DNA of 64,000 nt from the NCBI GenBank assembly GCA_944325035.1, contig CALUYM010000001.1, forward strand, positions 62,001-126,000, given 5' to 3'. The notes beneath the pieces were generated by a model. It worked only from the letters and a program-made list of their open reading frames with translations, did not search any database and had not been told where the DNA came from. The DNA is from an uncultured Anaeroplasmataceae bacterium (GTDB lineage: Bacteria > Bacillota_I > Bacilli_A > Acholeplasmatales > Anaeroplasmataceae). Shown here piece by piece: positions 18,294 to 26,811 of this stretch (position 1 is its first letter; every line of letters starts with the position of its first letter). The translations under genes were made by a program, and so were the position numbers.

Positions 18294-19457
18294 ATGCAAA
18301 AAATTATAATGAATGAAATTGAAAATTTGAAAGAAGAATTTTTTGAGTATGTTAATGATCTATATTTACATCCAGAAATTGGAAACGAAGAAGTACGAAG
18401 TAGCAAATTATTAGCGGATGTTCTTATTAAATATGGATTTGATACAAAATGTCCAAATTTATTAAAAACTGATTTTTTAGGTATTTATAAAAGTAAGAAA
18501 AATGGACCTAAATTAGGATTTTTATGCGAATATGATGCATTACCAGATATTGGACATGGTTGTGGTCATAATATGATTGGAGTTATTTCAATTTTGGCTG
18601 CAGTTGCGTTAAAAAAAGTTATTGATGAAGTTGGTGGGGAAATTTACGTTTTTGGAACACCGGCTGAAGAGAATTTTGGTGGAAAGGTTGAACTAGCAAA
18701 GTTAGGCGCTTTTAATGGAATTGACTGTTGTATGATGATTCATCCTAGCGATAAAAATAGTGTTGGTGGTAAAACTTTAGCATTAATTCCTGTTAGATAT
18801 GAATTCTTTGGTAAATCCGCTCATGGTGCTAATCCATATGATGGAGCTTCATCATTAGATGCAGCAGTTATGACTTATCAAGGAATGAATATGTTACGCC
18901 AATTTTTGAAAGGAAATTATCGAATTCATGGCGTTATATCAAATGGTGGTAAAGCTGCAAATGTTATTCCTGATTACACTATCTTAGATTATTATTTTAG
19001 AGCAGATACAATTGACTATGCAAGAGAAATTCAGCAAAAAGCGTTGAATATCGCCTCATCTGCGGCTAATATGACAGGTACAACAGTGAAAAGTAGCATT
19101 TATGAATGCATTTACGAGGATACAAAAATAAATTATACTTTAGCAAATGAATTAGAAGCTATTTATCGTGAATTAGGACTTGAAGATGTAAAAAAGGTCA
19201 GTGAGGTTCCAAGTGGTTCAAGTGATGTTGGCGCAGTATCATATATTTGTCCTACGATTCAGGGATATATAAAAATCGCTCCGAAAGGAACTTTAGCTCA
19301 TAGCAAAGATTTTGCAAAATGTACAATTAGTTGTGAGGGAAAAGATGCGATGGAAATTTCAGCTAAAGCTTTGGCTCAGTTGGGATTTAATATAATTACA
19401 AACGATGAGCTGTTAAACAATATTAAAAAAGAATTCAATGAGGAGAGAGTGAAGTGA
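18294..19457 (+). CDS. M20-family amidohydrolase/dipeptidase (PM20D2/AbgB-like)
   Basis: 387 residues. Zinc-site segments are EYDALPDIGHGCGHN (about 82-96) and PAEENFGG, and a dimerisation domain contains KSAHGANPYDGASSLDA. The spacing and the EYDALP...GHGCGHN motif match the PM20D2/AbgB branch, which cleaves small dipeptides or acyl-amino acids; mammalian PM20D2 prefers C-terminal Lys, Orn or Arg. First gene of the T-box operon after AGGAGATG, overlapping the transporter gene by four bases (GTGA). Inferred role: releasing the operon's amino acid (probably arginine) from peptides. An N-acetyl-DAP deacetylase role is an alternative, since the dap operon here lacks one, but the transport context argues against it. 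Confidence 0.82.
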   Translation: MQKIIMNEIENLKEEFFEYVNDLYLHPEIGNEEVRSSKLLADVLIKYGFDTKCPNLLKTDFLGIYKSKKNGPKLGFLCEYDALPDIGHGCGHNMIGVISILAAVALKKVIDEVGGEIYVFGTPAEENFGGKVELAKLGAFNGIDCCMMIHPSDKNSVGGKTLALIPVRYEFFGKSAHGANPYDGASSLDAAVMTYQGMNMLRQFLKGNYRIHGVISNGGKAANVIPDYTILDYYFRADTIDYAREIQQKALNIASSAANMTGTTVKSSIYECIYEDTKINYTLANELEAIYRELGLEDVKKVSEVPSGSSDVGAVSYICPTIQGYIKIAPKGTLAHSKDFAKCTISCEGKDAMEISAKALAQLGFNIITNDELLNNIKKEFNEERVK

Positions 19458-20992
19458 AAAAATATTTAATTTTATTTTTAAGTTTAATTTCAATCATATT
19501 TTTCACGAGTTGTGAATCGGAAAATAATGAATTTATAGATTGGACTTCATTAAGTTATGAAGCAAAATTAGAAATGTCGCCAGAAGAACAAGAGCGTTTA
19601 TTAATTAAAAGTGGTACGCTTACAGTTGCAACTTCACCAGACTATGCTCCATATGAATTTTTAGACATTAAACAATCAGGAATGAAAAGATATCAAGGCT
19701 CTGATATTTTCTTAGCAAACTATGTAGCACAAACACTAGGACTTAAGCTAAATATAATTGAATCATCATTTGATGGACTAGTTACGCAATTAGATACTCG
19801 TAAAGCTGATATAGTGTTCGCTGGTTTAACTTATTCTGAAGAAAGAGCAGAAAGTTATACATTTACTGATACATATTATAATGCCGGTGATGGTGGACAA
19901 GTAGTTGTTGTATTAGAAGAAAAATTCGATGAACTAAATAGCAAAGAAGCTCTAAATAGTGGTAAATATACGATAGGTTGCCAACCTGCCTCAGTTCAAG
20001 AAGATTTAACAAGAACTCAATTGCCAAATGCAAAGATTCAAAATTTTTCAAAAATTAATGAAGGTATTATCTTACTTCAACAAGGAAGTATTCATGCTAT
20101 ATCATTAGCATATAACAATGCTGAAACAGTTCTTGCTTCTAACCCAAATTTAAAAATATTAACAAATTTTCAATTTGACATTGAAGAGCAAGGTACAATG
20201 GGACTTTTAAAGAAAGGTAATGAACTTGTTAATTATGTAAATGAAGCTATTTCCATCTTGGAAGATGGCTCATATGCATCATGGGTAGAAAATGCCAAAG
20301 CTTATGCTGCTTCAATTTCTAATGCTGATGAAATGAGTAATAGCAATTTTTTCCAAAGATTTTGGATGGTACTAACAGAATATGGTATTCAATTTCTTCA
20401 AGGTACAGGAATTACATTATTATTAAGTGCTATAACTGTTGTTTTTGGTACGATTATTGCCTTAGGATTAACTGCAATTCGTAAAAATAAATATAAGGGT
20501 GTAAGATTAATCGGACACGTTTATGTAGAATTCGTAAGAGGTATTCCACTATTATTATTACTATGGTTATTGTATATGATTTCACCTGCATCATGGCCAG
20601 GATATGTTAGTGTAACTATTGCATTATTCTTAAATAGTGGTGCTTATGTTGCTGAAATTATTAGAGCAGGTATTGGTTCTGTTGATAAAGGACAATATGA
20701 AGCTGCTAGAACGCTAGGTTTGTCTAAAATACAAGCAATGAGAAAAATTATTTTACCTCAAGCTATTAAAAAGATTTTACCAGCTTTAGGAAATGAGTTT
20801 GTAGCATTAATTAAAGAAACATCTTTAGCATCTGTTTTCTTTATCGGAGACTTAATGACTGTAAAGAATAATATTACGGCAATTACTTATCTATCAATTG
20901 AGCCATTTATAATAGTTGGTATTATTTACTTTGTATTAACATTTGGTACTACTAAATTAGTAAAAAAATTTGAAAATGTATTGGGGGCTTAA
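19454..20992 (+). CDS. Amino-acid ABC importer, fused substrate-binding and permease protein
   Basis: 512 residues. A lipoprotein-like signal (FFTSC near residue 20) is followed by a family-3 solute-binding domain (about 50-285, [33 protein letters not shown]), then a HisM-type permease (about 300-510) with several membrane spans and the ATPase-contact loop [20 protein letters not shown]. Such fused binding-permease proteins are common in Bacillota. GTG start overlaps the dipeptidase stop; the ATPase gene follows after 2 bases. Under T-box control, so probably induced by shortage of one amino acid, probably arginine. Confidence 0.92.
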   Translation: MKKYLILFLSLISIIFFTSCESENNEFIDWTSLSYEAKLEMSPEEQERLLIKSGTLTVATSPDYAPYEFLDIKQSGMKRYQGSDIFLANYVAQTLGLKLNIIESSFDGLVTQLDTRKADIVFAGLTYSEERAESYTFTDTYYNAGDGGQVVVVLEEKFDELNSKEALNSGKYTIGCQPASVQEDLTRTQLPNAKIQNFSKINEGIILLQQGSIHAISLAYNNAETVLASNPNLKILTNFQFDIEEQGTMGLLKKGNELVNYVNEAISILEDGSYASWVENAKAYAASISNADEMSNSNFFQRFWMVLTEYGIQFLQGTGITLLLSAITVVFGTIIALGLTAIRKNKYKGVRLIGHVYVEFVRGIPLLLLLWLLYMISPASWPGYVSVTIALFLNSGAYVAEIIRAGIGSVDKGQYEAARTLGLSKIQAMRKIILPQAIKKILPALGNEFVALIKETSLASVFFIGDLMTVKNNITAITYLSIEPFIIVGIIYFVLTFGTTKLVKKFENVLGA

Positions 20993-20994
20993 TC

Positions 20995-21873
20995 ATGAAA
21001 ATTATAGAAATAAAAGATTTATATAAGAATTATAATAATGTTCAGGTCCTAAAAGGAATCAACCTTGATATTGAAGAAGGAGAAGTTATTACAATTATTG
21101 GTTCATCTGGTTCAGGGAAATCAACATTACTCAGAAGTATAAATTTATTAGAAATACCACAAAATGGTACAATAAAATTCAAAGGAAATGATATATTTTC
21201 AATAAATACAAATCATTTTGAAATTACTAATTTAATTAATCAAATATCTGAGTGTGATGATTCTAAAAATCCTAAAAATAAGGAATTACAAAAAAAATTA
21301 AAGCATGAGATGAAAGTTCAGCAAAAAATAACTGATAAAAAAGTTACAGAACTTGAAAAAACAATAAATGTTTATCGTCAAAATGTCGGTATGGTATTTC
21401 AACATTTTAATATATTTCAAAATTTGACTGTGTTAGAAAACATTATTTTAGCACCTGTGACATTAGGTTTGATGACCGAAGAAGAAGCTAAGCAAAAAGC
21501 TTTAGATTTATTAAAAAGAGTTAATTTGTTAAATAAAGCCGATTCTAAACCAACATCATTATCTGGTGGTCAATTACAAAGAATTGCAATAGTAAGATCA
21601 TTAGCGATGAATCCTGCTGTGATGTTATTCGACGAACCCACTTCGGCACTTGATCCAGAAATGGTTAAAGAAGTATTGGAAGTAATTAAAAGCTTAGCAA
21701 ATAGTGGTATGACAATTGTTATTGTAACTCACGAAATGGGATTTGCTAAAGAAATATCTGATCGTGTTGTATTTATGGATAAGGGAGTTGTAGCTGAAGA
21801 AGGGAGTCCTACTCAAATTTTTGAAAATCCTCAAACACCTCGATTAAAAGAGTTTTTATCAAAAGTGTTATAA
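20995..21873 (+). CDS. Amino-acid ABC importer ATPase with unusual insertion
   Basis: 292 residues, about 50 longer than usual GlnQ/HisP-type ATPases (about 240). Walker A is GSSGSGKST, the Q-loop is in [15 protein letters not shown], the signature is LSGGQLQR, Walker B is [14 protein letters not shown], and the switch is HEMGF. Between Walker A and the Q-loop lies an extra charged helical segment (about residues 75-125, from [15 protein letters not shown] to EKTINVYRQ) rich in Lys and Glu. Last gene of the T-box operon, before a terminator. The insertion could be a lineage trait or a regulatory coiled coil; I cannot decide. Confidence 0.93.
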   Translation: MKIIEIKDLYKNYNNVQVLKGINLDIEEGEVITIIGSSGSGKSTLLRSINLLEIPQNGTIKFKGNDIFSINTNHFEITNLINQISECDDSKNPKNKELQKKLKHEMKVQQKITDKKVTELEKTINVYRQNVGMVFQHFNIFQNLTVLENIILAPVTLGLMTEEEAKQKALDLLKRVNLLNKADSKPTSLSGGQLQRIAIVRSLAMNPAVMLFDEPTSALDPEMVKEVLEVIKSLANSGMTIVIVTHEMGFAKEISDRVVFMDKGVVAEEGSPTQIFENPQTPRLKEFLSKVL

Positions 21874-21878
21874 TAGAT

Positions 21879-21920
21879 AACTATCTTGCTTGATATGCGA
21901 GATAGTTTTTCTTTTTTTAT
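21879..21920 (+). terminator. Terminator of T-box operon
   Basis: AACTATCTTGC/GCGAGATAGTT stem (one G-U pair), 7-base loop and a long T-run. Confidence 0.85.
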
Positions 21921-21962
21921 AAAAAAAAATTTGTATAATATATGTAGAATGTGGTGATAAAT

Positions 21963-22790
21963 ATGAAAAAAGAAATAATTGCCAGCATAGATGGCATGAT
22001 TAAAGATAATATTAAAGATAGCCTATCTAAAAAGTTTTATCGATATTTGAAACGACAAAATGTTAGATTTTTTGTAAATCAAAAAGAATCATTTAACTAT
22101 ACGATAGTTAAAAAAGGCGATGTGATTAGTTTTGAGTTTATTGATACGATTCAAAAAGATGAAAATGAATTTGATTATAATTTAAAGATAGTTTTTGAAA
22201 ATGAAGATTTTATTATTATAGATAAACCATCAGGTTTAAATACAATCCCTTCATTAAATGAACCAATCAAAAGTTTATATAATGCTTTATATACATATTT
22301 AAAGAAAAGAAATAAATTAAAAACAATTCATATTATTACAAGATTAGATAAAGATACATCAGGTTTAGTATTAGTAGCCCTAAACAAAGAATGTGCAACA
22401 TTATTGAATAAAAACCATTCCTTGATGAATAAAATATACTATGCTAAAATAGAAGGTCATCTTGAAAACAATTCAATAATTATTGAAAAACCAATTGCCC
22501 GTGTTAGTGGCTCAACAAAACGAATGGTTGCAAAAAATGGTGATTATGCTAAAACAGAAGTAAAACGATATAAAGTATTAAGTAATAATGATATATTAGA
22601 GGTAAAAATATATACTGGAAGAACACATCAAATCCGCGTGCATTTAGCAAGTATAAAGCACCCAATTTTAGGTGATGTTTTATATGGTAATAAAGAGGAG
22701 AGATTATATTTACATGCGAGTAAGTTATGTTTTACATATAAAAATAAAACATGGAATTTTGAATCTAAACCAGAATGGTTTGATGCGTAA
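21963..22790 (+). CDS. RluA-family pseudouridine synthase
   Basis: 275 residues. It has an S4-like N-terminal segment and the catalytic motif RLDKDTSGLVL with the active-site Asp (about residue 123), then the RTHQIRVHLA motif near the C-terminus. It isomerises uridines in rRNA or tRNA; which site cannot be told from sequence. Start at 21963 follows GGTGAT; a GTG four codons upstream is part of that site. The TVP38-like gene appears to begin at its stop codon. Confidence 0.9.
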   Translation: MKKEIIASIDGMIKDNIKDSLSKKFYRYLKRQNVRFFVNQKESFNYTIVKKGDVISFEFIDTIQKDENEFDYNLKIVFENEDFIIIDKPSGLNTIPSLNEPIKSLYNALYTYLKKRNKLKTIHIITRLDKDTSGLVLVALNKECATLLNKNHSLMNKIYYAKIEGHLENNSIIIEKPIARVSGSTKRMVAKNGDYAKTEVKRYKVLSNNDILEVKIYTGRTHQIRVHLASIKHPILGDVLYGNKEERLYLHASKLCFTYKNKTWNFESKPEWFDA

Positions 22791-23473
22791 TTAAAAAATT
22801 TTTCCGCTATGCATCACTGATTTTATTGTTTACGCTTTTTATTCTTTTGACTGTTTACTTAATTCCCAAAGTCTATGCTTTGCAGCAAGAAGAAAATAAA
22901 GAAGCATTTATAAATTTTGTAAAAGATATGGGATTTTGGGGTTTTTTTGTTATTTGTTTTTTAAATGCTTTACAAGTTATCATCTTTATGATACCAGGGG
23001 AATTATTTGAAATTATGTCAGGTTTAATGTATGGACCATATTTAGGGTTTCTTGCCGTTGAAATTGGTGTTGCATTAGGATCTTTTGTAGTTTTAGGAAT
23101 TATTAAACTACTTAAATTTAATAATCTACGTTTAAAAGAATATTTACAAAAAAAGAAATTTTTTAATATGTTAAAAGACGCTAAACGTCTAGAAGTTATT
23201 GTTTTTTTTATAACATTGATTCCTTGTTTGCCAAAAGATATATTATTATTTGCCATTCCATATACAGACATTAAAACAACACGATTTTTATTAATAAATG
23301 CTATAGCACGAATACCATCGATAATTTCTTCAACTTATTTTGGTTCATCACTTTTGCATGGAAATTATAAAGTAGCAATTATTATCTTTTCAACCCAGGC
23401 ATTAATTGGAATTTTAGGATTAATTTTCAATAAAAAAATAATGGAAATTGTATATCGAAAGAATAAAATTTAA
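22790..23473 (+). CDS. TVP38/TMEM64-family membrane protein, probable AUU start
   Basis: A polytopic protein of the DedA-like TVP38/TMEM64 (SNARE-associated Golgi) family: hydrophobic spans, the reentrant-type motif FMIPGELFEIMSGLMYG, and a second half with TLIPCLPKDILLFAIPYT. Function is probably lipid or membrane homeostasis. No ATG, and no GTG or TTG with a ribosome site, is well placed. Reading from ATT at 22790, which overlaps the previous gene's TAA (TAATT), gives (M)KKFFRYASLILLFTLFI, a natural N-terminus with basic head and first membrane span; TTG at 22826 would cut into that span. I prefer the AUU start by translational coupling, with moderate confidence. Confidence 0.75.
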   Translation: MKKFFRYASLILLFTLFILLTVYLIPKVYALQQEENKEAFINFVKDMGFWGFFVICFLNALQVIIFMIPGELFEIMSGLMYGPYLGFLAVEIGVALGSFVVLGIIKLLKFNNLRLKEYLQKKKFFNMLKDAKRLEVIVFFITLIPCLPKDILLFAIPYTDIKTTRFLLINAIARIPSIISSTYFGSSLLHGNYKVAIIIFSTQALIGILGLIFNKKIMEIVYRKNKI

Positions 23474-23509
23474 AATCAAGTCCAAACTAAATATGAGGGA
23501 TTTGATAAA

Positions 23510-23842
23510 ATGTCTAATATAAATTGTAAAGCAAGCTATTGCGGTTTTAATCAAAATTTAAGCTGTACGAAAAAAAATGTAAAAGTGGAAGGCGTATTTT
23601 CCAGGTCTAAACTAGGAACTTTTTGTCAATCATTTAAAAATCCAACATCTACTAAACAATTTCAAGAAGAATTTGCCTACGAGGTTATTAATGATGAACT
23701 AGATAATCCGAAAGTTAATTGTAGTGCGAACTATTGTAAGTTCAATGAAAATGCGATGTGTAAAGCAAAGACTATTACTATTGGATCAGATGGTGCTAAA
23801 TATCGTTCGGAAACTGAATGTGACAGTTTTACATTAAAATAA
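23510..23842 (+). CDS. Tandem DUF1540 cysteine-rich protein
   Basis: 110 residues built of two DUF1540 units (about 1-47 and 62-110), each with the pattern INC.ASYC.FN.NLSC and a C-terminal C.SF motif; four conserved cysteines per unit suggest metal binding. Function is unknown, but the domain is frequent in spore-forming Bacillota. Preceded by GAGGGAT and followed by a short terminator, so probably monocistronic or the tail of the rluA transcript. It sits directly before spoIVA. Confidence 0.85.
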   Translation: MSNINCKASYCGFNQNLSCTKKNVKVEGVFSRSKLGTFCQSFKNPTSTKQFQEEFAYEVINDELDNPKVNCSANYCKFNENAMCKAKTITIGSDGAKYRSETECDSFTLK

Positions 23843-23843
23843 G

Positions 23844-23867
23844 GACATTTAATAATGTCTTTTTTTG
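23844..23867 (+). terminator. Terminator after DUF1540 gene
   Basis: GACATT/AATGTC stem, 4-base loop, TTTTTTT. Confidence 0.7.
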
Positions 23868-23923
23868 CATATTTTTTAAGTTATAACCATATAGTTAAAT
23901 AGAAAATGAGAGTGGGGAATAAC

Positions 23924-25387
23924 ATGAACAATGATAAATTAAATGAATTAGTAAAACGAATGAATGGTGACTTAATGGTTGCAGTCTTAGGATCAACAAG
24001 AAGTGGTAAATCAACATTTGTCTCAAAATTTATGCAAAAAAAGATATTACCATATATTAAAGATGATTTTTTAAAAAATAAATTATTGGATGAATTACCA
24101 CAAACGGCAGAAGGTAAACAAATAATGACCGTTGAACCGAAATTTATTCCAAGTCAGCAAATTAGTGTTGAAATAGATGACATATCAGTTAATTTACGCT
24201 TTGTTGATAGCGTAGGATATGTGCTAGATGAAGCAGTTGGGTATAAAACAGATGAAGGACCGAGATTTGTAAAAACACCATGGTTTGAAGAAGAAATTGA
24301 ATTTAAAGAAGCGGCTAGAATTGGTACAAAAAAAATTATGGAAAACCATTCTAACCTGGGAATTGTTTTAACATCTGATGGTACTTTCGGAGATTTTAGA
24401 CGTGAAAGTTATGCTAAAGTTGAAGCAGAGTTAATTGCGGAGATGAAAAGTTTAGATAAACCTTTTGTTATAGTCTTAAATACTAAAAATCCATCAACTG
24501 ATGAAGCAAAACAATTAGTAAGTTATTTAGAAGAGACATATAATGAATCGGTAATTGCTTGTAATGCTAAAGAATTAACAGAAGCTGATATTGATTTAAT
24601 CATCAGCCGAGCTTTAAAAGAGTTTCCAATTCAAAAATTAAATATTAAAATGCCAAGTTTTTTAGATGAAATTGGTAATGATATTTTATTAAAAGAAAGT
24701 ATTTCTAATTTAATTAATGATACTAGTAATGAGTTTAAAAAAATGAAAGAAGTAGAAAAAATTGTAGACTCATTAAATCAGTGTGAATATTTTAAAGAAG
24801 TTAAAATTGAACTAGCTGATGTAGCTGAAGGAACAGTAAATATTCAAATTGAGTTAACGGAAGAAGCTATTTCCAATTTAATTGAAGAACTATGCGGAAC
24901 AAAAATTGAAACACAAGCTGATTTATTAAAAGCCTTATATATAGGTCATAAAGCTACTGGTTTATATAATGAGTATAATGAAGCATTAACACAATGCAAA
25001 GAATATGGATATGGTGTTGCAATACCTGGGTTAAAAGATATGAAATTACTACCTCCAACAATAATTAAACAAGCTGGACGTTACGGAGTAAAAGTAAGTG
25101 CAATTGCACCTTCAATCCACTTAATAAAAGTTGATGTAGAATCTAGTTTCTCACCAATAATTGGTTCACTTGAACAATCAAAGGTTTTAATTGAATCACT
25201 TGAAAAAAATGGTGAAGATGAGATTTGGAATAAAGAAATTTTTGGCCGTAAATTATCAGAAATTGTTAATGATGGTATTAAACAAAAAATATATTCTTTA
25301 CCAGATAATTCAAAAGAAAAATTAAAAGATGTTTTATCTAAGTTAATAAATTCCAACCGAACTAGTTTAATTGCGATAATATTATAA
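23924..25387 (+). CDS. spoIVA: Stage IV sporulation protein A (spore coat basement ATPase)
   Basis: 487 residues, close to Bacillus subtilis SpoIVA (492). Near the N-terminus it has the P-loop GSTRSGKST (Bacillus GAVRTGKST), then DELPQTAEGKQIMTVEPKF, VDSVGY, GPRFVKTPWFEEE and GTKKIMENHSNLGIV. The C-terminus has APSIHLIKVDVESSFSPIIG and ends LIAIIL as in Bacillus. SpoIVA polymerises on the forespore surface with ATP hydrolysis to anchor coat and cortex assembly. Start at 23924 follows AGTGGGG. HU lies two genes downstream, echoing spoIVA-hbs synteny in Bacillus. Strong evidence that the organism forms, or recently formed, endospores. Confidence 0.97.
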   Translation: MNNDKLNELVKRMNGDLMVAVLGSTRSGKSTFVSKFMQKKILPYIKDDFLKNKLLDELPQTAEGKQIMTVEPKFIPSQQISVEIDDISVNLRFVDSVGYVLDEAVGYKTDEGPRFVKTPWFEEEIEFKEAARIGTKKIMENHSNLGIVLTSDGTFGDFRRESYAKVEAELIAEMKSLDKPFVIVLNTKNPSTDEAKQLVSYLEETYNESVIACNAKELTEADIDLIISRALKEFPIQKLNIKMPSFLDEIGNDILLKESISNLINDTSNEFKKMKEVEKIVDSLNQCEYFKEVKIELADVAEGTVNIQIELTEEAISNLIEELCGTKIETQADLLKALYIGHKATGLYNEYNEALTQCKEYGYGVAIPGLKDMKLLPPTIIKQAGRYGVKVSAIAPSIHLIKVDVESSFSPIIGSLEQSKVLIESLEKNGEDEIWNKEIFGRKLSEIVNDGIKQKIYSLPDNSKEKLKDVLSKLINSNRTSLIAIIL

Positions 25388-25457
25388 AATCATAAAAATT
25401 GAACTCTAGTTCGTGGAAAGTCACTTTACTATCATAGATAATATAATTGGTGATTAT

Positions 25458-25712
25458 ATGATAGTTCTTGATGAAAAAGAGATGCGCTATATGATTGGTT
25501 CTCGTGTACGACAATTGAGAATGCGTAACAAAATGACACAAGAAAACTTAGAAGAAAAATCAGGGGTTAGTACTAGACAAATTAGTGATATAGAATGCGG
25601 AAGATGTGATTGTAAAATCACAACACTAATGAAAATTATAAATGCATTAGACATGTCAGTCTATGATTTCTTCAAAACAGAAATAATAGATATTACTGAA
25701 GTAAAACTGTAA
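25458..25712 (+). CDS. XRE-family helix-turn-helix regulator
   Basis: 84 residues with one Cro/CI-type HTH (RQLRMRNKMTQENLEEKSGV, STRQISDIECGRCDCKITTL). Start at 25458 follows GGTGAT; a GTG 15 codons upstream has no ribosome site. Small size suggests a DNA-binding regulator without a sensor domain. It lies between spoIVA and a membrane protein and has its own terminator. Target unknown. Confidence 0.85.
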   Translation: MIVLDEKEMRYMIGSRVRQLRMRNKMTQENLEEKSGVSTRQISDIECGRCDCKITTLMKIINALDMSVYDFFKTEIIDITEVKL

Positions 25713-25735
25713 GTAAAACACTTGCAGTTTTTTTT
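25703..25735 (+). terminator. Terminator after XRE regulator
   Basis: AAAACTGTAAGT/ACTTGCAGTTTT stem (one G-U pair) overlapping the stop codon, then a T-run. Confidence 0.75.
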
Positions 25736-25828
25736 ATACTTAAAATTTGTCGCTTAAAATCGATTAAATTTTAATTTTTATTAGTAATTTTTTAAAAATA
25801 ATGTATAATAAGGTCGAGGTGAATTGAT

Positions 25829-26545
25829 ATGCAAAAAGTAATTGATTTTTATAATACTCATTCCGCTATTATTCATAAAATTGGAATTGGAATATTATTA
25901 CTAATTGCACTTATAATAATTATATCTTTTATTAGAAAACATAAGGTCGCTTCGTTTTTAATTATTTTAATTTCTGGTGCTTTTGTTAGTTTTTATTTTT
26001 TGAATATTAGTATTGGTTTTCACTTTACAAGTTCGCTTTCATCATCATCAATTAGAGCAAATTTAGAAAGTCAAAACTATGAAATTGAAGAATCAAATAA
26101 TTTTACTATTTATATGCAAAAGTCAAAGATTGATGATAAAATAGTATCAACAAGAGGAGACTTTTTTGCTGTTAAAAAGATGGCTTTTTTCTATATAGAA
26201 GCTAAACCTACTACTACAACATATGAAATTACCCTTGATCGTTTTGCTGAGGCAGATGTAGTGGTTGATTTAATCGTTCAAGAGATTAAAGTTAGTAATC
26301 AATGTTATTATTATTCGTTTAAAATAGATTACTATGATTCAACTGTTTTAGATTCTATTATTAATAAATATCCAACCTTAACGCAATATTTTATAAATGA
26401 AGTAGAAATTTCAGGTAAAATTTATAATGTTGAAAATCTTTATTTTGTAAAAACTGAAGAAGCTGCAACGAAAGATAATTTGAAAATCTTTGGTCAAAGT
26501 GTAAAAGAAAAAACAAATCAAAATGGTGGTGATAATGGTGAATAA
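25829..26545 (+). CDS. Two-span membrane protein of unknown function
   Basis: 238 residues. Two transmembrane segments lie near residues 16-36 (IGILLLIALIIIISFI) and 42-62, followed by a soluble domain of about 170 residues rich in beta-type sequence, ending in an Asn/Gly-rich tail. I recognise no family. GAGGTGA precedes the ATG and a TATAAT sits about 25 bases further up. Its last codons overlap the start of the HU gene, so they are co-transcribed. Position between spoIVA and HU hints at a sporulation or envelope role, but nothing in the sequence proves it. Confidence 0.7.
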   Translation: MQKVIDFYNTHSAIIHKIGIGILLLIALIIIISFIRKHKVASFLIILISGAFVSFYFLNISIGFHFTSSLSSSSIRANLESQNYEIEESNNFTIYMQKSKIDDKIVSTRGDFFAVKKMAFFYIEAKPTTTTYEITLDRFAEADVVVDLIVQEIKVSNQCYYYSFKIDYYDSTVLDSIINKYPTLTQYFINEVEISGKIYNVENLYFVKTEEAATKDNLKIFGQSVKEKTNQNGGDNGE

Positions 26546-26810
26546 AAAAGAATTAATTGCAGAAGTTGCTCAAACATTGAGTTATACTAAAAAAGATACG
26601 GAAGATGTTATTAATTGTTTCATCGATACCATTGTAGCTACACTGGAAAAAGGAGAAAAGGTAGTAATATCAGGTTTTGGTACTTTTGATGTCAAAAAAC
26701 GAGAAGCTAGGAAAATACCAAATCCACAGACCGGTGAAACAATGAACATTCCTGAAAAGAAAGTAGTATCATTTAAAATTGCTAAAGCAATTCGTGAAGA
26801 TTTAGATTAA
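26535..26810 (+). CDS. hup: HU-family histone-like DNA-binding protein
   Basis: 91 residues. Typical HU: N-terminal helices (KKELIAEVAQTLSYTKKD), then GFGTFDVKKREARKIPNPQTG, the DNA-intercalating arm with its proline, and IPEKKVVSFKIAKAIRE. It bends and compacts DNA. Start at 26535 follows GGTGGTGAT and lies inside the previous gene. It is followed after one base by the ankyrin gene. In Bacillus the HU gene also lies just after spoIVA. Confidence 0.96.
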   Translation: MVNKKELIAEVAQTLSYTKKDTEDVINCFIDTIVATLEKGEKVVISGFGTFDVKKREARKIPNPQTGETMNIPEKKVVSFKIAKAIREDLD

Positions 26811-26811
26811 A

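Noticed and set aside
19863..20051. Minus-strand frame inside the transporter gene
   Set aside because: Antisense shadow of a well-supported CDS. The same applies to other minus-strand frames inside spoIVA, potA, the MacB-like gene, tsaB, tsaD, dapH and asd.
22873..23271. 132-residue minus-strand frame antisense to the TVP38-like gene
   Set aside because: No start signal, and the plus strand encodes a recognisable membrane family.
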